Below are positions 1-8,300 of a DNA stretch of 10,521 nt, piece after piece. The notes beneath the pieces were generated by a model that saw nothing but the letters and a program-made list of their open reading frames with translations, searched no databases and was not told the DNA's origin. This DNA comes from Porticoccus sp. (GTDB lineage Bacteria > Pseudomonadota > Gammaproteobacteria > Pseudomonadales > Porticoccaceae). The position numbers and the translations under genes were made by a program. The DNA is taken from positions 1-10,521 of the forward strand of contig NYXF01000125.1 in NCBI GenBank assembly GCA_002685455.1, read 5' to 3'. Position 1 is the stretch's first letter. Every line of letters begins with the position of its first letter.

Positions 1-618
1 AATCAAGACCCAAGCATGAGAAAGGGGCTTAATACTTTTTCTTGGAATCTGAGATATGAGGGAGCTACCGAGTTTGAGGGTATGATTATTTGGTCTGCAA
101 GGCCTCAACTTGGTCCCATTGCTCCGCCAGGAAATTATAAAATTATTTTAACTGTCGATGGAAAAGAATATAACTCATCGATTGATTTAATCAAAGATCC
201 AAGAGTTAATGTCTCTGATGATGAGATAGACATTCAATTTAAATTTGCTATGGAGATTATGGCCCAGACTGATTTAGCTAACAGGAATGTTATAGAAATA
301 AGAAATATAAAAAATAAGATAGCTAAGGATTTAAAAAATAAAAGTCCAAATAGACAAAAAAAATTGAACAATATTGTATCCAAATTAGATGAGATAGAGT
401 CAAATATTTACCAGGTCAAAAATCAAAGTGGTCAGGACCCGTTAAACTTTCCAATAAAAGTAAATAATAGATTAGCATACTTAAGAAAAAGTGTTGAAAG
501 TGGAGATGGTTTACCAACTAAAGGATCTAGACAGGTATTTAAAGAATTAAAGGAAGAACTTTCTGGTTATGTATCTAGACTAGATAATGTTAAACTTGAG
601 ATAGAAAAATATTTATAA
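1..618 (+). CDS. C-terminal part of a VPS10/sortilin-like BNR-repeat exoprotein (5' end outside window)
   Basis: This is the last 205 codons of a larger gene. The frame is open from base 1, so the ATG at 16 is an internal Met and not a start. The visible part begins with a beta-rich, FlgD/Ig-like segment (GLNTFSWNLRY, then a proline/glycine turn APPGNYKIILTVDG), followed by a charged helical region with coiled-coil character. It ends in the block YQVKNQSGQDPLNFPIKVNN and a GDGLPT motif. From memory, that arrangement is the conserved C-terminus of large bacterial proteins annotated as VPS10-domain or BNR-repeat 'glycosyl hydrolase' in Bacteroidota and Gemmatimonadota. Members are usually exported and close to 1000 aa, with a beta-propeller upstream, but the propeller and any signal peptide lie outside this window. 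The TAA stop is 7 bp before the next gene, which suggests co-transcription. Substrate and enzymatic activity are unknown; the 'hydrolase' label is only homology-based. Confidence 0.8.
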   Translation, partial: NQDPSMRKGLNTFSWNLRYEGATEFEGMIIWSARPQLGPIAPPGNYKIILTVDGKEYNSSIDLIKDPRVNVSDDEIDIQFKFAMEIMAQTDLANRNVIEIRNIKNKIAKDLKNKSPNRQKKLNNIVSKLDEIESNIYQVKNQSGQDPLNFPIKVNNRLAYLRKSVESGDGLPTKGSRQVFKELKEELSGYVSRLDNVKLEIEKYL

Positions 619-625
619 ATTATTA

Positions 626-3600
626 GTGTTTAAAAGTACGAATAAGCTTTTTTTCTTCATTTTATTGTCGATTACCATCTCATGCTCGACAAGAGAGGGA
701 GTTAATTATAGAAATAAGTCCATAAATAAGTCTTTTTATGATATTTCATATGGATCTGGAGACTGGGAACATCCCAATTATAAAGAGGGCTTTTCCTTTC
801 ATGGAAATCATAGGGTAGTAGTAGAGCTAGATAATATATCAAATGAAATTCATCAGGTTATAATTCCTTGGAGAAGAAGAGATGAATTGCCGCATACTAA
901 AGAAGTAATAATCGTTAATGCTGAGACTGGCTATGAAATTACTGACAAATATTTCATAGATATAAATAATGAGTATGGACACATTCTTTTCAAACCTCAA
1001 GCTTCTTCTAGTAGATATTTTTTTTATTATTTACCGCATAAGTCAACAGGTGGATATTACCCAAAAGTTAATTACATAACTCCAAAAAAAAATGAAATAA
1101 AACAATCTGATAAAGAGATCACTGAACTCTTGGTTGATTTATCTTCAGTTGAAAATGCTAGAGTTATAAAATTTGAGTCTATAGATAAGTTTAATTCTTT
1201 TTTCCCAATGGAGGTTATCTCTTCAGAAGATGAGGTAGATAGATTTATTAGTAAAAACAAGAAAGAATTTTATCTCTTTCCCGAATATAGGGATCATCCA
1301 ATAAAAATGATGGATTTTCTTCCTTTGAGGTGGGTAAGTGAAGAGACTGAAGTTAATGGCTTATTGGATAAAGTATCAAAAGGTGAATATTACACATTCC
1401 AGGTTGGTCTCTTCTCTTCATTTTCAGAAATTAAAGATATAGAAATAGAATTCACGGATTTAATATCTAAATCAAATAGTATAATTTCAAAAGATAATTT
1501 CACATGTTTCAATAAGGAAGGTGTTGATTTATATGGAAATACTTTCAGTAAAAAAATTCCCATAGCTAAAAGCCAAGTACAATCTCTCTGGTTTGGTTTG
1601 CAAATTCCAAAACACACAAAAAAAGGCTCATATAAATCTCATCTAATCATTAAACCATCAGGAATGAAACAAGACACCGTCCATCTCAAAATAGATGTTG
1701 AGAATATAATAGTAGATGATTTTGGTGATAATACTCCAGAGAAGATGACTAGGTTAAGGTGGTTGAATTCAGAAATTGGATCAGAGAAGGATATTATTAT
1801 TAGTCCTTTTGAGGAAGTAAAGGTAAATGATGATTGGATTAAAATTTTAGGGAGAGAAGTTAAACTTAATTCCTTCGGTTTACCTGAAAATATTTTGTCT
1901 TATTTCTCTCAGGAGATGACATATCTATCTAATGATCCAGTAGAGATTTTATCAAAACCAATGTCTTTTAATCTTAAATTAAAAAACGAACAATTTGAGG
2001 AATTTATTAATAATAAATTCGAGATTTTTCAGAGTTCACCAGCAAAATCAGAATGGTCTTCTATTAATTCTTCTGAAAATTTTATAATGGATGTAACTGG
2101 TTTAATTGAATATGATGGGATGATGGATCTCAAAATTAAACTTATTTCAAAAACTGATAAAGAAATTGATGATACTTCTCTTAAGATATTTATGGGGAGA
2201 TATGCATCAAAATATATGCTTGGCCTTGGTAGAAGAGGAGGTAGACTTGATAACAAAATTGATTGGAAGTGGGATATAACAAAACATCAGGAAGGTCTGT
2301 GGCTTGGAAATATAAATGGTGGATTGCAATATGTTCTTAGAGACAATAATTATGAAAGACCACTAAATACAAACTTTTATCAGTCAAAACCCCTTAATCT
2401 TCCAGAATCTTGGTATAACGATTCAAAGGGTGGGATATCAGTAGATGTTGGTAAAGATGAAGTCTCTATAACAAATTTTTCAGGAGAACGCTTTATGAAA
2501 AAAGGTGACACTCTTGATTTTAATATAAGATTTTTAATCACACCATTTAAGTTAATAAATACAGAAGATCATTTTAACACCAGGTTTGTTCATAAATATA
2601 TTCCTGTTGACTCAGTTGTTGAACTTAATGGTACAATAGTAAATGTTCACCACGCAAATGAGATAAACCCATATATAAATTACCCTTTTTATAATATTGA
2701 TAAGCAGAAAGAATATATAAATGAGGCTCATCAAAAAGGTGTTAGAGTAAAATTATATAACACAATTAGAGAGTTAACATACAAGGCATATGAAATTTTC
2801 CCCCTTAGAAGTCTTGGCGAAGAGATTTTTAACGGTGGTAAAGGTGGAGGACATAGCTGGCTACAGGAACATCTTAAGAGAGATTACCACTCAGCCTGGC
2901 ACGCAGTAAATGTAAATGATGCTTCTATTCTTAATAAGGGGACATCAAGATGGACTAATTATTATATTGAAGGGATTAACTGGCTGGCTAAGAACAATGA
3001 AATTGATGGCCTTTACTTAGATGATATAGCTTTCAGCAGAAGTACAGTTAAAAGGATAGCAAGTGTCTTAAATAGAAATAGAGAATCTTTTGTTATTGAC
3101 CTCCATTCTGCTAACCAATTTAATAACAGGGATGGATTTATTAACAGTGCATTGTTATATATGGAGCATTTCCCTTTTGTTTCAAGGTTATGGTTTGGAG
3201 AATATTTTGATTATGACCTAGATCCAGACTATTGGATGACTGAAGTTTCAGGTATTCCTTTCGGTCTAACGGGTGAAATGTTAGAGAAGGGTGGCAGACC
3301 TTACCATGGCCTAGTATATGGAATGACAACAAGAGTATATCATAATTATAATCCAGGAAATTTATGGAATTTATTTAAAGATTTTAATATCTCAGAAAGT
3401 AAAATGATTGGTTATTGGGTTGATAATTCTCCTATTAAAATCAAAAGCAATAAAATAAGGAGTACAATTTATCAAAATGAAAATAAGATTCTTATAACTA
3501 TTGCATCCTGGTCAGAAAAAGATGAGTTAATTGACTTAATTATTGAGTGGGATAAAATTAAATTTAATAAATCTAGTTCCAGCTTACTTAGTCCTGAAAT

Positions 3601-3694
3601 TGAAAATCTTCAAGAATTAAAAAGCTATCATATTGGTAAGAATATCAAAATAAAATCAAATGAAGGTTTAATTCTTATTTTAAGTAAAATTTAA
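626..3694 (+). CDS. DUF6067 / GH123-like glycoside-hydrolase-domain lipoprotein
   Basis: This 1022-aa predicted lipoprotein has a basic N-terminus, a hydrophobic stretch LFFFILLSITIS and a lipobox Cys at residue 20. GTG at 626 is chosen because it gives exactly this signal, there is no in-frame ATG nearby, and an in-frame stop lies at 602-604. Residues about 40-360 are beta-rich, compatible with the jelly-roll N-terminus of GH123-like proteins. Residues about 370-640 look like further beta domains. Residues about 660-940 resemble a TIM barrel with motifs I recognise from DUF6067 proteins: HHANEINPYINYPF (675-688), GGGHSWLQEHL (740-750), DGLYLDDIAF (794-803), IDLHSAN (824-830), YMEHFP (845-850), WFGEYFDYD (856-864) and SGIPFG (875-880). 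A short C-terminal beta domain follows. GH123 enzymes use an adjacent acidic pair for N-acetylgalactosaminide hydrolysis; D799-D800 is an analogous position by inference only. The substrate is unknown. It probably forms an operon with the VPS10-type gene 7 bp upstream. Envelope location is likely. Confidence 0.82.
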   Translation: MFKSTNKLFFFILLSITISCSTREGVNYRNKSINKSFYDISYGSGDWEHPNYKEGFSFHGNHRVVVELDNISNEIHQVIIPWRRRDELPHTKEVIIVNAETGYEITDKYFIDINNEYGHILFKPQASSSRYFFYYLPHKSTGGYYPKVNYITPKKNEIKQSDKEITELLVDLSSVENARVIKFESIDKFNSFFPMEVISSEDEVDRFISKNKKEFYLFPEYRDHPIKMMDFLPLRWVSEETEVNGLLDKVSKGEYYTFQVGLFSSFSEIKDIEIEFTDLISKSNSIISKDNFTCFNKEGVDLYGNTFSKKIPIAKSQVQSLWFGLQIPKHTKKGSYKSHLIIKPSGMKQDTVHLKIDVENIIVDDFGDNTPEKMTRLRWLNSEIGSEKDIIISPFEEVKVNDDWIKILGREVKLNSFGLPENILSYFSQEMTYLSNDPVEILSKPMSFNLKLKNEQFEEFINNKFEIFQSSPAKSEWSSINSSENFIMDVTGLIEYDGMMDLKIKLISKTDKEIDDTSLKIFMGRYASKYMLGLGRRGGRLDNKIDWKWDITKHQEGLWLGNINGGLQYVLRDNNYERPLNTNFYQSKPLNLPESWYNDSKGGISVDVGKDEVSITNFSGERFMKKGDTLDFNIRFLITPFKLINTEDHFNTRFVHKYIPVDSVVELNGTIVNVHHANEINPYINYPFYNIDKQKEYINEAHQKGVRVKLYNTIRELTYKAYEIFPLRSLGEEIFNGGKGGGHSWLQEHLKRDYHSAWHAVNVNDASILNKGTSRWTNYYIEGINWLAKNNEIDGLYLDDIAFSRSTVKRIASVLNRNRESFVIDLHSANQFNNRDGFINSALLYMEHFPFVSRLWFGEYFDYDLDPDYWMTEVSGIPFGLTGEMLEKGGRPYHGLVYGMTTRVYHNYNPGNLWNLFKDFNISESKMIGYWVDNSPIKIKSNKIRSTIYQNENKILITIASWSEKDELIDLIIEWDKIKFNKSSSSLLSPEIENLQELKSYHIGKNIKIKSNEGLILILSKI

Positions 3695-3859
3695 AAAAGG
3701 TTTATGAATATCTTTTAAGAATGAGTTTCAAAGAAGATATAACTTGATTAACATTTTCTTTAGAGAAACAGACATTTCAAAAACAATAGGTTTATTATAA
3801 CTAACTGAAAAAATGGACTTAATATTGAATATCGTTCCTTTAAGTAAGCATTTATTTTT
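3695..3859. other. Convergent intergenic region, no gene seen
   Basis: These 165 bp separate two genes that end towards each other. All open frames here are under about 20 codons and have no recognisable content. The only structure seen is a 6-bp AT-rich inverted repeat, ACTTAA (3817-3822) with TTAAGT (3840-3845), followed on the plus strand by a T-rich run at about 3851-3861. It could serve as a weak terminator for the plus-strand transcript, but it has one G-C pair and a 17-nt loop, so I do not call it as one. A short palindrome, ATATTGAATAT, sits in the loop at 3822-3832. Confidence 0.6.
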
Positions 3860-4861
3860 TTAAAATTCTTTTTTTTTATTTAATACTTTTCTAAATGTAT
3901 TTTCAACATATTCTGGACTTGTTTTAACTAAAAATCTTAGCATTTTCCAAGCATTTTTTTCAGAGATTAGGGCATACTTATTTGAAGGGTCTTTCTTTCT
4001 TGAATATGCAGAATTACATACACTAATACATAGCTTAGCTGCCATTAAATAATAAAGAAGTGAAATTTCTTTATCAGTCAATTCTATAACCTGATTGTAT
4101 GATTTTAATATGCTAGATGCATTTTGAAGAGGATTTTCATTAGAATATGAAGCATATACCATTGATATAGCTACTTCATTAACTAATTGAGTTTCAGCTA
4201 AATCACCAAAATCTATAATACAAACTTTATTTTTATTTTTTAATAAAATATTCCATTCGTTTGTATCATTGTGAATAGTGGATTTTCGAAGTTCATTTAG
4301 TTGGGGTAAAACAAACTCTTCAAATTGTTGAATAAAAAAAAATACTATTTTTCTATTACCTGGATGAGAAATATATCTTAAATATTTCTTATTAAGACTT
4401 AGGTGTTGAATATCCCATGGTAATTTTCTTGCGGCAATGCAATGATTAGAATAATTCCTTAGTTGTTTATTTAAATTACCAATAAAAGAACCAATAGCCT
4501 CTAGATGTATTTCTTTAGGTTTAATTTCTCCTAAGAATGTACCCTCTAAATATGATAATATTCTAATTATGTACCTATTATTTAGGTTCTTTATGATTTC
4601 ACAACATTTCTTATTAGAGGAATAAATTGGTTTAGGATAAGAAGAATTGTTATGCTTATTTAAATATTCAAGGCAATGATTTTCTGCTTGAATTAAAGAT
4701 AAATTTTCTTTTGAAAAATTGTATTTTTTTAAAATGTACTTTTTGTTATTTCGACACTTTACAAGATAATTTTCATTATCATATCCACTAAGTTTTTTGA
4801 TAGTAGAAATTTGTAATCCAAAAAGAGAGTTTGTATTTTCTTTTAGTTGTAATGTTTCCAT
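3860..4861 (-). CDS. APH-fold phosphotransferase, hydroxylysine-kinase-like
   Basis: This 333-aa protein is a predicted cytoplasmic small-molecule kinase of the aminoglycoside-phosphotransferase/choline-kinase fold. There is no signal peptide. Visible motifs are a glycine-poor ATP loop region SGYDNENYLVK (25-35), a likely ATP lysine at K45, a possible partner glutamate at E60, the Brenner-type catalytic loop HNDTNEWN (197-204; D199 as base, N204 for metal) and the metal-binding IDFGDL (216-221; D217). The following text, LVNEVAISMVYA, resembles hydroxylysine kinases and the kinase domain that some bacteria fuse to class-III aminotransferases; here the kinase stands alone at single-domain length. 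The true substrate cannot be read; an amino alcohol, amino acid or homoserine-type substrate is as likely as hydroxylysine, and antibiotic resistance is not indicated. The ATG lies within the end of the upstream DUF411 gene (19-bp overlap), with no clear Shine-Dalgarno, so translation may be coupled. Confidence 0.82.
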   Translation of the reverse strand: METLQLKENTNSLFGLQISTIKKLSGYDNENYLVKCRNNKKYILKKYNFSKENLSLIQAENHCLEYLNKHNNSSYPKPIYSSNKKCCEIIKNLNNRYIIRILSYLEGTFLGEIKPKEIHLEAIGSFIGNLNKQLRNYSNHCIAARKLPWDIQHLSLNKKYLRYISHPGNRKIVFFFIQQFEEFVLPQLNELRKSTIHNDTNEWNILLKNKNKVCIIDFGDLAETQLVNEVAISMVYASYSNENPLQNASSILKSYNQVIELTDKEISLLYYLMAAKLCISVCNSAYSRKKDPSNKYALISEKNAWKMLRFLVKTSPEYVENTFRKVLNKKKEF

Positions 4862-5283
4862 ACGTCAGAGGAACCATCTTTTCTAACATACAGCACATCG
4901 TATTCTGCATTTTTATTGACAGTTTCCATTCCAGGAACATTTAATCCCGCTGGCATACCAGGTACGGTTATACCTGCTATATCTGGATTTTCACTAATTA
5001 GTCTTTTAATATCCTCAGCAGGCACATGTCCTTCAACAAAATAAGAACCTATTACACCTGTATGACAGGAAATATATTCTTGTGAGATATTATACTTCGA
5101 TTTAATAATTCTCATGTTATCCCTGAATACTGACTCCACTTCGAATCCGTTATCTTCAAGGTGTGAAACCCACTTCTTACAACACCCACAAGTTGGAGAC
5201 ATATAAGCTTGTATTTTTATTTTTTTCTCAGTGCATGAGAGGTTTAAAAAAGCAATTACTGCTAGAAAGACTAATCTTTTCAT
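4843..5283 (-). CDS. DUF411 metal-binding lipoprotein, CopG-like copper protein
   Basis: This 146-aa protein is full length for the DUF411 family. It starts with a short signal, RLVFLAVIAFLNLS, and a lipobox Cys at residue 17, so it is probably membrane-anchored in the periplasm, whereas many relatives are soluble periplasmic proteins. Diagnostic motifs are SPTCGCCKKW (29-38, Cys 32, 34, 35), SCHT (72-75, Cys 73), EGHVPA (84-89), VPGMP (107-111) and PGME (117-120). The Pseudomonas DUF411 protein CopG is known to bind a cysteine-bridged copper cluster and is linked to copper resistance; the same four cysteines and the Met/His-rich loop are present here, so copper binding is a strong inference. 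No copper ATPase, oxidase or regulator is visible nearby. Its 3' end overlaps the phosphotransferase gene, which forms a two-gene unit with an unexplained functional pairing. The gene is not the unrelated plasmid repressor also called CopG. Confidence 0.93.
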   Translation of the reverse strand: MKRLVFLAVIAFLNLSCTEKKIKIQAYMSPTCGCCKKWVSHLEDNGFEVESVFRDNMRIIKSKYNISQEYISCHTGVIGSYFVEGHVPAEDIKRLISENPDIAGITVPGMPAGLNVPGMETVNKNAEYDVLYVRKDGSSDVWKHYN

Positions 5284-5359
5284 ATATTTATAATTTAACC
5301 CTAATATATAAAGAATAATTGAAGAGATAAATTTAATTTGACTAGATTTAAAATTATAT
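5284..5359. promoter_or_regulatory. Divergent intergenic region expected to contain promoters both ways
   Basis: These 76 bp separate two divergent genes (DUF411 lipoprotein on the minus strand, sortilin-like T9SS protein on the plus strand), so promoters for both directions should lie here or just inside the neighbours. The DNA is almost entirely A/T. An 8-mer at 5333-5340 (TTAATTTG) matches five of six fixed positions of the Bacteroidota -7 consensus TAnnTTTG and lies about 20 bp before the ATG at 5360. I find no TTTG -33 box at the right distance. The promoter role is inferred from gene layout and not from a clear motif. Confidence 0.35.
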
Positions 5360-8300
5360 ATGATAAGATTTTATTTTGCTTTTATTCTCATTTTTTTTAC
5401 TGTATCATGTGGTGAAAAACTACAATTAGGTGAGAAAGCTACAGACATAAAAGGGTGGGTTGAATATCAAAAGAAAATTAAAGATCACGAGTCTGGTAAT
5501 AATTATTATCCTGGCTACAGGGAAGTTGAATTAGAAAAACTTCTAAGAAATAAAAATTTAATTCAATTTTCTAATAGATCTTCAGATACAGAGTTTAGTC
5601 AGTCTGCCGCAGATAAATCAACATTTACCGAAAGAGGTCCTCAAAATGCATCTGGAAGGACAAGGGCTATAATCATTGATAGGGCAGATCCTTCAGGGAA
5701 CACATATCTTGCAGCGAGTATTGGTGGTGGGATATGGAGAGGAGTTTATAATACCAGCACGCTAAATATGACTTGGTCAAATTTAACTCCAGATATTGAG
5801 AATCTAGATTTTGTTTCATTAGCTCAGTCCGAATCTAATCCAAGTGTAATGTATGCTGGAACTGGTGAGAGGGCTTTGTCTGGTGACGACAACGGAAGTG
5901 GTATCTATAAAAGCAGCGATGGCGGTAATACGTGGTCTAATATAACACCAATTGTTTCAGGAAAGATTGATGCTGGCTTTGCAAATGTCTACAGGATAAT
6001 TGTAGACCCTAATGATTCCAATACATTGATTATTGCTACTCAGTACAAGTATTATTGTCAATCATACCTGTTTAAATCAACCGATGGAGGTGCTAACTTC
6101 TCACTTGTATACGACGCTTTATCTGACCAGGGTCAGTGTATAGCCGTAACACAAGTTGTTTATGCCCCAACAGATTTTAGTATCCAGTATGCTGCAACTA
6201 GAGGTGGTAATGTTATAAAGTCTGTAGACAGTGGTTCTTCGTGGACTCAAACCTCAGATTTTGATGGATTTGAAGGTGGGGGATATTACAGTAGAAATGA
6301 GATAGCTGTGTCACACAGTGACCCAAATATCATCTATGCTGGAATAAAATCTGGTGGATCAGGAATGCCGCCTTTCATGCTTAATGTTTCCTACGATGGT
6401 GGATTAGATTGGCACCACGTCGAAGAGAGTGATAAAGGTAATTCAGAATATTTAGGTGATAACTGGATAGGTCAGCAAGGTGGTTATAATAACTTCATAG
6501 CTATAAATCCTTTCAACGACAGGGAGGTCTATGTAGGTGATATTAACATTCACAAGTTTAGTGTCAGGGATGATACGACAAAAATATCCCAAGCAATAAC
6601 AGATGTATATAGTCAGATAAATTCTGATGGTGTACCAAAAATAAACGGTTATGTTCATCCAGATCAACATACAATGACAACTTTTTCTGATGGTATTAGC
6701 AAGTTTAGACTTATTGTAGGAAATGATGGTGGACCCGCAATATCAGATTTTAGCTCTGACCCAGGAGTTCTAGATAAGAGCTGGCAGGCAACTGAGTTTA
6801 TGTGGGCATGGACACCAAGTGGTTCATCAAAACCTCCAATAGATGTTGGTTACAGGACAACACAATTCTACCACGCTACAAAGGTTAAAGGTAAAAATCA
6901 GTATCTGGGTGGTACTCAGGACAACGGGACGTATCTAACAAGAGAACCTAATTCAAACGGTCTACAAGAAGCCTCAAGAGTTGGTTCTGGGGATGGTTTT
7001 GAGTCAGTAACTCACTGGGAAGACCCATTGAGGATGATGTTAACATGCCAAAATAATGGCTGTGCAAAAATAGCCTATGATGGGGGTGTAAATGGTCCCT
7101 GGTCATTCTGGTATGTTAACGATTTTGAGCAGGATGACTCAGAGGGAAACCCCTTCTATACAAAGCTTGAGAGTTCAAAACAGGATGCTGATATGATCTA
7201 TGGAATAACGAATAATGGCGTTATAAGATCTGAGAATTTTGGTGATTCGTGGGAATACTCAAAACTTGGAAGTGAATACGAAGGTGGAGAAATTGAAGTA
7301 TCTGAGGCAAATCCGAGGTTTGTGTATGCTGGATCATATATATCTCAAAATACTTCTATACACCTCTCAAAGGACTGGGGTAAAACTTTTGAACCTATTA
7401 ATCATCCATACACAGGTATGGGCGGGTATGTTTCTGGTATATATTCTCACCCGACAGAGGACTCCACAGTCTACTTGCTTTTCTCATATCATGAGAGAGC
7501 TAAAGTTTTAGAATCTAAAGATTTAGGTAATTCCTGGAAAGATTTGTCTGGCTACCCTGATAATTTTGAAACAGGAACATCTTCTAACGGATTTCCTAAT
7601 GTAGGTGTTAACGCTCTCGTAGTGATGCCTTTCGATCCAAATATAATATGGATTGGAACTGAAATAGGATTATTAGAGTCAACTGATGCAGGAAACTCAT
7701 GGAATTCAGTTAATTCAAACCTACCTTATGTTAAGATAAATGATTTCGAGATAGCAGATCAGGGTCAGATAGTAATAGCTACCTACGGAAGGGGTATATG
7801 GACAGCAACAATCCCTGAATTGATGGATTTTAAACCTAAGGAAAGTGGTATATCTCTTAGATTAAGTAAAGATACAATTTCTGAAGATGGAGATATTTCT
7901 TTTATTAAGTATGATTTATCTAGGGACGTTTCTCCACACAGCCCAATGAAATTGGTCTTTTCAGTTTCTGGAAATGCTTCAGCAGCTGATTATGAATTTC
8001 CTAAAGATACTCTGACAATAACTAATTCAAAGCCAGGAAATATAAGTATAAGTTCTATTCAAGATGTAATAGATGAGAGTTATGAAACTATTAAGTTAAA
8101 GGTCTCACATATTGAAAATGGTGAAGTTATTGGATCTGACGAATTGAATTTAGTTATAGAAGATGACGATAATGCTAACTCTCCTCCAGGCGTAGGTTTT
8201 AATATAAATAGATCAACTATAAATGAGAATGGGGATTCATTTGACATTTTTATTCAGCTCTCTAAAGAACCAAATCAAGGGGACGTAGAAATATTATTTG

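Noticed and set aside
16..618. Reading the first gene as a complete 200-aa protein starting at ATG 16
   Set aside because: The frame is open to base 1, there is no signal peptide, and the content matches only the C-terminal end of a much larger family.
1072..3332. Several 60-75-codon minus-strand open frames opposite the DUF6067 gene
   Set aside because: They are antisense to a gene with continuous recognisable motifs and show no signal peptide or family pattern.
3755..3768. Small hairpin TTTCT/AGAAA
   Set aside because: Five-base stem with a 4-nt loop and no following T-run; expected by chance.
3817..3861. Inverted repeat ACTTAA/TTAAGT followed by a T-rich run, considered as a terminator
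   Set aside because: The stem is 6 bp with one G-C pair and a 17-nt loop; too weak to call in DNA this AT-rich.
5338..5343. TTGACT as a sigma-70 -35 box for the sortilin-like gene
   Set aside because: A -10 box at normal spacing would fall at or past the start codon, and Bacteroidota do not use the E. coli consensus.
6452..6670. 72-codon minus-strand open frame opposite the sortilin-like gene
   Set aside because: Antisense to conserved propeller sequence; hydrophobic composition is what AT-rich antisense reading would give.
7239..7511. 90-codon plus-strand open frame inside the sortilin-like gene
   Set aside because: It overlaps a well-supported coding region in another frame, has no domain-like pattern, and reads as an out-of-frame shadow.
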